A stretch of DNA of 64,000 nucleotides from Actinocorallia aurantiaca. Lineage in GTDB: Bacteria > Actinomycetota > Actinomycetes > Streptosporangiales > Streptosporangiaceae. Under the pieces are notes generated by a model. That model was given only the letters and a program-made list of their open reading frames with translations, had not been told where the DNA came from and searched no databases. The stretch covers positions 558,001 to 622,000 of the forward strand of contig NZ_BAAATZ010000006.1 of the NCBI RefSeq assembly GCF_039533685.1, given 5' to 3'. Made by a program: the position numbers and the translations under genes. Shown here one piece after another: positions 57,645 to 64,000 of this stretch; the stretch's first letter is position 1, and the number at the start of each line of letters is the position of its first letter.

Positions 57645-58925
57645 TCAGCGCAGCGGGTTGGAGATCATGCCCGCCGCGACCGTGGCGTTGGTGGCCTCGT
57701 CGATGAGGATGAAGCCGCCGGTGAGCCGGTTGCGGCCGTAGTCGTCGACGAACAGCGGCTGGGTCACCCGCAGGGTCACCCGGCCGATCTCGTTGAGCGT
57801 GAGGCTCTCGGCCGTGTCGTCGCGGTGCAGGGTGTTGACGTCCAGACGGTACTGGAGGTCCTTCACCAGCGCCCTGACGGTGCGCGTGGTGTGCTTGAGC
57901 GTCAGCTTCGCGCGCGGGGCCAGCGCCTTGGCGTCGTCCATCCAGCAGATCATCGCGTCGAGGTCCTGGGCGGTCTGCGGCTGGTTGTTCGGCCGGCAGA
58001 GCATGTCCCCCCGGGAGATGTCGATCTCGTCCGCCAGGCGGATCGTGACCGACATCGGGGCGTAGGCCTCCTCGACCGGCCCGTTCGGGCTGTCGATCCG
58101 GGTGATGGTGCTGGTCAGGCCGGACGGCAGGTGCATGACCTCGTCGCCGGGCTTGAGCACGCCGCCCGCGACCTGGCCGGCGTACCCGCGGTAGTCGTGC
58201 AGGGCCGGGTCGGTCGACTTGTGCGGGCGGATCACGCACTGCACCGGGAACCGCACGTCGATGAGGTTGCGGTCGGAGGCGATGTGCACGCTCTCCAGGT
58301 GGTGCAGCAGGCTGCTGCCGTCGTACCACGGCATGTTCATCGAGCGCTCCACCACGTTGTCGCCGTGCAGCGCCGACAGCGGGATGAAGGACAGGTCGCC
58401 GATCGACAGCTTGGAGGCGAACGCGGTGAACTCGTCGACGATGCCGTTGAAGACGTCCTCGGAGTAGTCCACCAGGTCCATCTTGTTCACCGCGACGACC
58501 AGGTGCGGCACCCGCAGCAGCGTGGTGAGGAACGCGTGCCGGCGCGACTGCTCCTGGATGCCCTTGCGGGCGTCCACCAGGATGATCGCCAGGTCGGCGG
58601 TGGAGGCGCCGGTCACCATGTTCCGGGTGTACTGGATGTGCCCGGGGGTGTCGGCGATGATGAACTTGCGCTTCGGCGTCGCGAAGTAGCGGTACGCCAC
58701 GTCGATCGTGATGCCCTGCTCGCGCTCGGCGCGCAGACCGTCGGTCAGCAGCGCGAGGTTGGTGTACTCCTCGCCGCGGTCGGCGGAGGTGCGCTCCACC
58801 GACTCCAGCTGGTCCTCGAAGATGGACTTCGAGTCGTACAGCAGCCGCCCGATGAGGGTCGACTTGCCGTCGTCGACGGAGCCGGCGGTGGCGAAACGCA
58901 GGATGTCCATACGCGGGGCGGCCAT
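57645..58925 (-). CDS. cysN: Sulfate adenylyltransferase subunit 1 (GTPase)
   Basis: 426-aa GTPase subunit that drives APS formation by CysD. EF-Tu-like G motifs: ATAGSVDDGKSTLIG (G1), ADTPGHIQYTRNM (G3), VAVNKMDLVDY (G4), followed by two beta-barrel domains. No CysC fusion at its C terminus; the kinase is supplied by the gene at 54880. Its ATG shares one base with the cysD stop (TGATG). Third gene of the cysQ-cysD-cysN operon. Confidence 0.95.
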   Translation of the reverse strand: MAAPRMDILRFATAGSVDDGKSTLIGRLLYDSKSIFEDQLESVERTSADRGEEYTNLALLTDGLRAEREQGITIDVAYRYFATPKRKFIIADTPGHIQYTRNMVTGASTADLAIILVDARKGIQEQSRRHAFLTTLLRVPHLVVAVNKMDLVDYSEDVFNGIVDEFTAFASKLSIGDLSFIPLSALHGDNVVERSMNMPWYDGSSLLHHLESVHIASDRNLIDVRFPVQCVIRPHKSTDPALHDYRGYAGQVAGGVLKPGDEVMHLPSGLTSTITRIDSPNGPVEEAYAPMSVTIRLADEIDISRGDMLCRPNNQPQTAQDLDAMICWMDDAKALAPRAKLTLKHTTRTVRALVKDLQYRLDVNTLHRDDTAESLTLNEIGRVTLRVTQPLFVDDYGRNRLTGGFILIDEATNATVAAGMISNPLR

Positions 58926-59839
58926 CAGAAGTAGCCCTCCTTCTTGCGGTCTTCCATGGCGGCCTCGGAGGCGCGGTCGTCGGCGCGGGTCTGGCCCCGC
59001 TCGGTGACCCGGGTGGCGGCGATCTCCTCGATCACCTCGTCCAGGCCCACCGCGGTGGACTTCACCGCGCCGGTGCAGGAGATGTCGCCGACGGTCCGGT
59101 AGCGGACCATGGCCTCGAAGACCGGCTCGTCCTCGCCGCGGTTGGCCGGGGGCAGGTCGGCCAGCAGCATGCCGTCCCGCTCGAACACCGGCCGGGTGTG
59201 CGCGAAGTAGATCGAGGGCAGCTCGATCTCCTCCCGCCGGATGTAGTCCCAGATGTCCAGCTCGGTCCAGTTGGAGAGCGGGAACACCCGGACGTGCTCA
59301 CCGGGGTGGATCCTGGTGTTGTAGAGGTTCCACAGCTCGGGCCGCTGGTTCTTGGGGTCCCACTGGCCGAACTCGTCGCGGAAGGAGACCACGCGCTCCT
59401 TGGCGCGGGCCTTCTCCTCGTCGCGGCGCGCGCCGCCGAAGGCGGCGGTGAAGCCGTGCTCCTCGATGGCGTTCAGCAGCGGGACGGTCTGGAGCTTGTT
59501 GCGCGAGGCGCGGCGGCCCTTCTGCTCCACGACCTGGCCCTTGTCGATGGCGTCCTGCACGGAGGCGACCACCAGGCGCAGGCCCAGCTCGGCGACCTTG
59601 CGGTCCCGGTATTCGATGACCTCGTCGAAGTTGTGGCCGGTGTCGACGTGCATGACGGGGAAGGGGACGGGCGCGGGGGCGAAGGCCTTCTCGGCCAGGC
59701 GCAGCATCACGATGCTGTCCTTGCCGCCGGAGAAGAGCAGCACCGGCCGTTCGAACTCGGCCGCCACCTCCCGGATGATGTGGATCGACTCTGCTTCGAG
59801 CACGTCCAGCTGGGACATCAAGTAGTCGGCGCGTTGCAT
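58925..59839 (-). CDS. cysD: Sulfate adenylyltransferase subunit 2
   Basis: 304-aa PP-loop ATP pyrophosphatase that adenylates sulfate to APS with CysN. PP-loop LLFSGGKDSIVMLRL near residue 35; MHVDTGHNFDEVIEYRD; AFGGARRDEEKARAKER; VFPLSNWTELDIWDYI. ATG at 59839 with GAGGAA upstream, 8 bases after the cysQ stop. A longer in-frame reading overlaps cysQ and is not coding. Confidence 0.96.
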   Translation of the reverse strand: MQRADYLMSQLDVLEAESIHIIREVAAEFERPVLLFSGGKDSIVMLRLAEKAFAPAPVPFPVMHVDTGHNFDEVIEYRDRKVAELGLRLVVASVQDAIDKGQVVEQKGRRASRNKLQTVPLLNAIEEHGFTAAFGGARRDEEKARAKERVVSFRDEFGQWDPKNQRPELWNLYNTRIHPGEHVRVFPLSNWTELDIWDYIRREEIELPSIYFAHTRPVFERDGMLLADLPPANRGEDEPVFEAMVRYRTVGDISCTGAVKSTAVGLDEVIEEIAATRVTERGQTRADDRASEAAMEDRKKEGYF

Positions 59840-59847
59840 GGGGTTCC

Positions 59848-60603
59848 TCAGTTCAGCCCGGAAAGGATCAGCTGTGCCAGGGAGGGATGGCTGACCAGGA
59901 TATCCGGGAGGTAGGGGTCTTCTTCGTTGTAGACCAGCGGCGAGCCGTCGATCCGCGAGGCGTGCGCCCCCGCCGCCAGCGCCACCGCGGCCGGCGCGGC
60001 GGAGTCCCACTCGTACTGGCCCCCGGCGTGGACGTACACGTCGACGTCCCCGGTGAGCACCGCGGCGATCTTCGCGCCGGCCGATCCCATGGGGACGAGC
60101 TCCACCCTGTGCCCGGCCGCCTCCAGCTTCGCGGTCAGCTCGTGCACGATCTGCGGGGGCCTGGTGCGGCTCACCACGATCCGGATGGCCTCGGTGGAAC
60201 GCTCCGCGGCCTTCGGCGGGTTGCCGGTCGACAGGGTGACGCCCTGGGCCGGCAGCGCCACCGCGCCGGCGGCCAGCCTGTCGCCCTCCCACAACGCCAC
60301 GTGGACCGCCCAGTCGTCGCGGCCCTCCTCGCTGAACTCGCGGGTGCCGTCGAGGGGGTCGACGATCCAGACGCGATCGCTCTCCAACCGGGCCTTGTCG
60401 TCCTTGCCCTCCTCGCTGAGCACCGCGTCGCCGGGCCTGAACTCGGCGAGGGCGGCCATGAGGTACTCGTGCGAGGCGCTGTCACCCGCGTCCTTCAGGG
60501 CACGGCCGTCCTCGAACCCGCGTTCGGCGCGCAGTCTCAGCAGCACCTCCCCCGCTTCGGCGGCGAGCCTGGCGGCCAGGGAGTGATCGTCTTCGGAGGG
60601 CAT
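59848..60603 (-). CDS. cysQ: 3'(2'),5'-bisphosphate nucleotidase CysQ
   Basis: 251-aa magnesium phosphatase of the inositol-monophosphatase fold that removes PAP formed when PAPS is used. Metal-binding motifs: SEEGKDD, WIVDPLDGTREF (near residue 80) and QYEWDSAAP. First gene of cysQ-cysD-cysN, coupling PAP disposal to sulfate activation. ATG at 60603. Could also act on other small phosphates, but context favours CysQ. Confidence 0.92.
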   Translation of the reverse strand: MPSEDDHSLAARLAAEAGEVLLRLRAERGFEDGRALKDAGDSASHEYLMAALAEFRPGDAVLSEEGKDDKARLESDRVWIVDPLDGTREFSEEGRDDWAVHVALWEGDRLAAGAVALPAQGVTLSTGNPPKAAERSTEAIRIVVSRTRPPQIVHELTAKLEAAGHRVELVPMGSAGAKIAAVLTGDVDVYVHAGGQYEWDSAAPAAVALAAGAHASRIDGSPLVYNEEDPYLPDILVSHPSLAQLILSGLN

Positions 60604-60646
60604 CTACCTGGTTCCCTATCGTTCGTGTCTGAGCCAGTATGGGGTA

Positions 60647-61222
60647 TTACAACGCGTGGAATGTGTTCTGTGTCGCGGAAAGACCGGTTTCAAGGAGCGC
60701 CTCGACGGCGTCGGCCGCCCGGTCCACGAAGAGCGGCAGTTCCCTGCGTTCGGCGGCGGAGAAGTCCTTCAGCACGAAGGCCGCCGCGTCCATCCTGCCG
60801 GGCGGGCGTCCCACCCCGAAGCGCAACCTCAGATACTCCTTGTCGGACAGGGACTTCGTGATGGATCTGAGTCCGTTGTGTCCGTTGTCACCCCCGCCCT
60901 TCTTCAGGCGGATCGCCCCGTAGGGGATGTCCAGCTCGTCGTGGACGACGACGATCCGGTCGGCGGGCACCTTGTAGAAGTCGCGCAGCGCCTTCACCGG
61001 ACCGCCGGACTCGTTCATGTAGCAGCGCGGCTTGGCCAGGACGGCCCTGCGCCCGTTCAGCCGGCCCTCCACCACGTCGTTGCGGCTGCGGTGGGACTTG
61101 AACGCGCCGCCCATCCGCTCGGCCAGCAGGTCGAGCACCATGAAGCCGGCGTTGTGCCGGTGCCCGGCGTAGGCCGGGCCGGGGTTGCCCAGACCCGCCA
61201 CCAGCCACAGGTCCTCGCTCAT
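60647..61222 (-). CDS. pth: Peptidyl-tRNA hydrolase
   Basis: 191-aa enzyme recycling peptidyl-tRNA. LVAGLGNPGPAYAGHRHNAGF holds the conserved Asn and catalytic His; CYMNESGGPV and VVHDELDIPYGAIRLKKGGG are also standard. ATG at 61222 with GGGAGG five bases upstream; a longer reading from 61297 crosses the terminator of rplY. Next to rplY as in most actinobacteria. Confidence 0.96.
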   Translation of the reverse strand: MSEDLWLVAGLGNPGPAYAGHRHNAGFMVLDLLAERMGGAFKSHRSRNDVVEGRLNGRRAVLAKPRCYMNESGGPVKALRDFYKVPADRIVVVHDELDIPYGAIRLKKGGGDNGHNGLRSITKSLSDKEYLRLRFGVGRPPGRMDAAAFVLKDFSAAERRELPLFVDRAADAVEALLETGLSATQNTFHAL

Positions 61223-61264
61223 CGCACCCTCCCGCTCACGGTAGGCCTTTCGGGTATGGCGAAG

Positions 61265-61290
61265 GCCCGGACACTCCACGGCGTCCGGGC
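61265..61290 (-). terminator. Hairpin after rplY
   Basis: GCCCGGAC and GTCCGGGC pair (8 bp) around 10 bases, 31 bases past the rplY stop and 43 bases before the pth start. Confidence 0.6.
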
Positions 61291-61320
61291 CCAGCATGAC
61301 GTGCTCTCACTCCGTGGCGG

Positions 61321-61914
61321 TCACTCCGCGGCGGGGGCCTCTTCGGCCTCGCCGCCCTCGGCCTCCTCGGCGACGACCGAGACACCGGTGATCTGCAGCA
61401 CCAGGGCCTCGGGGTCGCCGGCGACGATCGAGCCGCGCGGCAGGTCGAGGTCCTTGACCAGGACGGTCGAGCCCTCGGACAGGCTGCTCAGGTCGATGAC
61501 GACCTCGGTGGGGATGTGGGTGGCCTCGGCCTCGAGCGACACGGTGGTCAGCTCCTGGGCCAGCTGGCCGCCCGACGGGACCTCACCCGCGAGGGTGATC
61601 GGGATGTCCACGACGACCTTCTCGCCGCTCTTGACCAGCAGCAGGTCGACGTGCTCCAGGAAGCCCTTCAGCGGGTCGCGCTGCACGTCCTTGGGCAGGG
61701 CCAGCTCGTCGGCGCCGGACAGGCCGGAGACGCGCAGCAGGACGTTGGGGGTCTTCAGGGCGAGCATGAGCTCGTGGCCCGGCAGGGTGATGTGCTGCGG
61801 GTCGGTGCCGTGCCCGTAGAGGACGGCCGGCACTTTCCCGGCCCGGCGGGTGCGCCGAGCGGCACCCTTACCGAACTCGGAGCGCGGCTCGGCGGCGATG
61901 CGTACCTCGGACAC
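61321..61914 (-). CDS. rplY: 50S ribosomal protein L25/CTC
   Basis: 197-aa long (CTC-type) L25 binding 5S rRNA. N-terminal domain RSEFGKGAARRTRRAGKVPAVLYGHG, then the TL5-like C-terminal domain and an acidic Glu/Ala-rich tail. GTG at 61914 with GAGGAG eight bases upstream. Transcribed toward pth. Confidence 0.95.
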   Translation of the reverse strand: MSEVRIAAEPRSEFGKGAARRTRRAGKVPAVLYGHGTDPQHITLPGHELMLALKTPNVLLRVSGLSGADELALPKDVQRDPLKGFLEHVDLLLVKSGEKVVVDIPITLAGEVPSGGQLAQELTTVSLEAEATHIPTEVVIDLSSLSEGSTVLVKDLDLPRGSIVAGDPEALVLQITGVSVVAEEAEGGEAEEAPAAE

Positions 61915-62100
61915 GGCGAAAACTCCTCGTTGGTGGTGTCTGCTGAAAGACCTCGGCCCTTCCTAGGGCGTCGTTCGGGCGCATCTCCGGCACAGGCCGC
62001 CTGATCCGGTCAGGCATGCCGCGCAGCAGGAGGCGCACACGGTCCATAAAGTCTAGCCGATATCCAGAGCTGAAATGCGCCCGAACGCTGCTCTCCCGGA

Positions 62101-62121
62101 CCCGGGGACGGAATCCCCGGG
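62101..62121 (-). terminator. Hairpin after prs
   Basis: CCCGGGG and CCCCGGG pair around ACGGAAT, 17 bases past the prs stop at 62139. Confidence 0.55.
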
Positions 62122-62138
62122 CCCGGTCGAGCGGAGGA

Positions 62139-63116
62139 TCAGCCCTCGCCGTCGAACAGCGAGGTGACCGAGCCTCCGTGGAAGACCTCGTTGATGGCGC
62201 TGGCCAGCAGCGGAGCGATCGACAGGACGGTCAGCTTGTCGAACTGCTTCTCCGGCGGGATCGGCAGCGTGTTGCACAGCACGACCTCGGAGATGCGGGA
62301 GTTCTTCAGCCGGTCCACGGCCGGACCCGACAGCACGCCGTGGGTGGCGGTGACGATGACCCGGGCCGCGCCCTGCTCGAACAGCGCCTCGGCGGCCTTC
62401 ACGATGGTGCCGCCGGTGTCGATCATGTCGTCGACGATCACGCAGGTGCGGCCCTCGACCTGGCCGACCACCTCGAAGACCTTGACCTCGTTGGCGACCA
62501 GCGGGTCGCGGCGCTTGTGGATGATCGCCAGCGGGCAGCCCAGCCGGTCGGTCCAGCGCTCGGCGACGCGCACGCGGCCGGCGTCGGGGGCCACGACGGT
62601 CACCTGGGAGGTGTCCAGGGTGGCGGCGACGTGGTCGGCCAGCAGCTCCAGCGCGAAGAGATGGTCGACCGGGCCGTCGAAGAAGCCCTGGATCTGCGCG
62701 GTGTGCAGGTCCACGGTGATCATCCGGTCGGCGCCCGCGGTCTTGAACAGGTCGGCCATCAGCCGGGCGGAGATCGGCTCCCGGCCGCGGTGCTTCTTGT
62801 CCTGGCGGGCGTAGCCGAAGAAGGGGGCGACCACGGTGATGCGCGAGGCGCTGGCGCGCTTGAGCGCGTCCACCATGATCAGCTGTTCCATGATCCACTG
62901 GTTGATGGGCGCGGTGTGGCTCTGGATGACGAAGGCGTCGCTGCCCCGGACCGACTCCAGGAACCGTACGAAGGTCTCGCCGTTGGCGAAGTCGTAGGCC
63001 GCGGTCGGCACCAGCTCGCAGTCGAGATTGGCGGCGACCTCCTTGGCCAGTTCCGGATAGGCCCGGCCGGAGAAGAGCATCAATTTCTTCTCCACCTGGG
63101 TTTTGATCTCGGTCAC
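62139..63116 (-). CDS. prs: Ribose-phosphate pyrophosphokinase
   Basis: 325-aa class I PRPP synthase supplying PRPP for nucleotides, His and Trp. Visible: LFSGRAYPELAKEVA, YARQDKKHRGREPISARLMADL (ATP loop and metal site), VDLHTAQIQGFFDGPVDHL, and the PRPP loop VIVDDMIDTGGTIV. GTG start at 63116 overlaps the glmU stop (GTGA), so the two are translated together. Confidence 0.96.
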   Translation of the reverse strand: MTEIKTQVEKKLMLFSGRAYPELAKEVAANLDCELVPTAAYDFANGETFVRFLESVRGSDAFVIQSHTAPINQWIMEQLIMVDALKRASASRITVVAPFFGYARQDKKHRGREPISARLMADLFKTAGADRMITVDLHTAQIQGFFDGPVDHLFALELLADHVAATLDTSQVTVVAPDAGRVRVAERWTDRLGCPLAIIHKRRDPLVANEVKVFEVVGQVEGRTCVIVDDMIDTGGTIVKAAEALFEQGAARVIVTATHGVLSGPAVDRLKNSRISEVVLCNTLPIPPEKQFDKLTVLSIAPLLASAINEVFHGGSVTSLFDGEG

Positions 63117-64000
63117 TTGTCCCCCTCCTGGGTGCTGTTCTCACGCGCTCGTTTCGCCGCTTCCGCGGCGGCAGTACCGGCGCGCTTGCGCTCGACCCAG
63201 CCCTCAACGTTGCGCTGCTGCCCGCGGGCCACGGCCATGGCTCCGGGCGGCACATCCTTGATGATCACGGAGCCGGCCGCCGTGTAGGCGCCGTCCCCGA
63301 TGTCGACCGGAGCGACGAGCATGTTGTCGCTGCCGACCCTGGCGTGGTCGCCCACCGTCGTGCGGTACTTGGCGACCCCGTCGTAGTTCACGAACACGCA
63401 GCCCGCGCCGATGTTCGATCCCTCGCCGATGGTGGCGTCCCCGACATACGTCAGGTGCGGGACCTTGCTTCCCGCGCCCACCTCGGAATTCTTGATCTCC
63501 ACGTACGTCCCGGCCTTGGCCCCGGGACCGAGCTTCGCGCCCGGCCTCAGGTAGGCGTACGGGCCGACGCTCGCCCGGGGACCGACCTCGGCCCCCTCGA
63601 CCACGGCGTCGCGGATCACCGCGTCCTCGCCCACCGAGGAGTTCCTCAGCGTCACGTTGGGGCCGACCTCGGCCCCCGCTCCGACGACGGTGTCGCCGTG
63701 CAGCTGGACGTTGGGGTGGAGCGTGACGTCCTGCTCCACGCTCACCTGGACGTCCACCCAGGTGGTCCGCGGGTCGACGACCGTGACGCCCTCGCGCATG
63801 AGGCGCTCCAGGATCCGGTCGTTGAGCTGGCGGCGGGCCGCGGCCAGCTGCACGCGGTCGTTCACCCCCTGGGTCTCCACCCAGTCGGCGACCTTGTGCG
63901 CTCCGACACGGTGCCCGTCGGCGCGGGCGATGCCCAGGACGTCGGTGAGATATTCCTCACCCCCGGCGTTGTCGGTGGTCAGCCGCTTGAGGGCCTCGCC
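63113..64000 (-). CDS. glmU: Bifunctional GlmU, C-terminal part
   Basis: C-terminal 295 residues of N-acetylglucosamine-1-phosphate uridyltransferase/glucosamine-1-phosphate acetyltransferase, cut by the right window edge. The end of the pyrophosphorylase domain is seen (TDNAGGEEYLTDVLGIA), then the left-handed beta-helix of hexapeptide repeats with acetyltransferase residues (RPGAKLGPGAKAGTYVEIKN, VPHLTYVGDATIG, AGCVFVNYDG). A low-complexity C-terminal tail follows. Makes UDP-GlcNAc for peptidoglycan. Overlaps prs by 4 bases. Confidence 0.95.
   Translation of the reverse strand, partial: GEALKRLTTDNAGGEEYLTDVLGIARADGHRVGAHKVADWVETQGVNDRVQLAAARRQLNDRILERLMREGVTVVDPRTTWVDVQVSVEQDVTLHPNVQLHGDTVVGAGAEVGPNVTLRNSSVGEDAVIRDAVVEGAEVGPRASVGPYAYLRPGAKLGPGAKAGTYVEIKNSEVGAGSKVPHLTYVGDATIGEGSNIGAGCVFVNYDGVAKYRTTVGDHARVGSDNMLVAPVDIGDGAYTAAGSVIIKDVPPGAMAVARGQQRNVEGWVERKRAGTAAAEAAKRARENSTQEGDK

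Overview
The window is about 70% GC. It has the hallmarks of a high-GC actinobacterium of the Streptosporangiales or a related order: mycothiol chemistry (mca), mycobacterial-type PhoH2 and Z-prenyl synthase, DUF4307, DUF501, heavy use of GTG starts and one probable TTG start, and AGGAG-type ribosome sites. It is a chromosomal housekeeping segment from a draft assembly, with two runs of N inside an ABC transporter operon. I see no phage, plasmid, IS element, tRNA, rRNA or CRISPR array.

Layout. 0-3 kb: the tail of fumC, then three tandem secreted transglycosylase-like paralogues on the minus strand. 3-9.9 kb: phoH2, a Z-prenyl diphosphate synthase, an NlpC/P60 protein, a thioredoxin-fold DUF255 protein and a GH16 protein, all minus. 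10-13.4 kb: mca with a coupled small membrane protein, divergent DUF4307 and greA, and a Pra-like RDD membrane protein. 13.4-17.9 kb: three tandem secreted M1 metallopeptidases. 17.9-25.4 kb: ilvA, a GH18 chitinase, an esterase, a DUF2269 membrane protein and a VWA/MoxR pair. 25.4-32.7 kb: a FIST-ROK coupled pair, metB, an MMPL transporter and cbs (transsulfuration). 32.7-39.6 kb: GDSL esterase, PQQ-type propeller lipoprotein, thiolase, BI-1 protein, a degenerate CFA-synthase-like methyltransferase and a family 5 UDG. 39.7-43 kb: ppx, DUF501, ftsB-like, eno. 43-46.4 kb: a sulfonate-type ABC operon and an Rrf2 regulator. 46.4-53.9 kb: class A PBP, mazG, lipoprotein, mfd. 54.1-60.6 kb: a sulfate-assimilation block (Sat-like/CysC fusion, TauE/SafE permease, and the cysQ-cysD-cysN operon). 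60.6-64 kb: pth, rplY, prs, glmU (cut by the right edge).

The gene order is, from memory, almost a mirror image of M. tuberculosis Rv1098c-Rv1014c. The backbone is interrupted by a block at 13.4-27.5 kb, the ABC operon and PBP, and the sulfur block, and the pth-glmU segment is inverted. Sulfur metabolism is the theme of the added genes: sulfonate uptake, sulfate activation, PAP disposal, and metB plus cbs for cysteine/methionine exchange.

The most unusual content is an interspersed repeat family at five loci (6.9-7.1, 27.6, 39.7, 55.6 and 57.6 kb). Each has a hairpin with a nearly invariant 17-nt loop (CCGCAGCGAAGCGAGGA) whose arms differ from copy to copy but pair with each other, usually followed by a G-rich second hairpin. 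One copy is a 71-bp tandem array in which one arm contains a stop codon. Another lies in frame inside the Sat-like domain, where the GRDHAG active-site loop should be.
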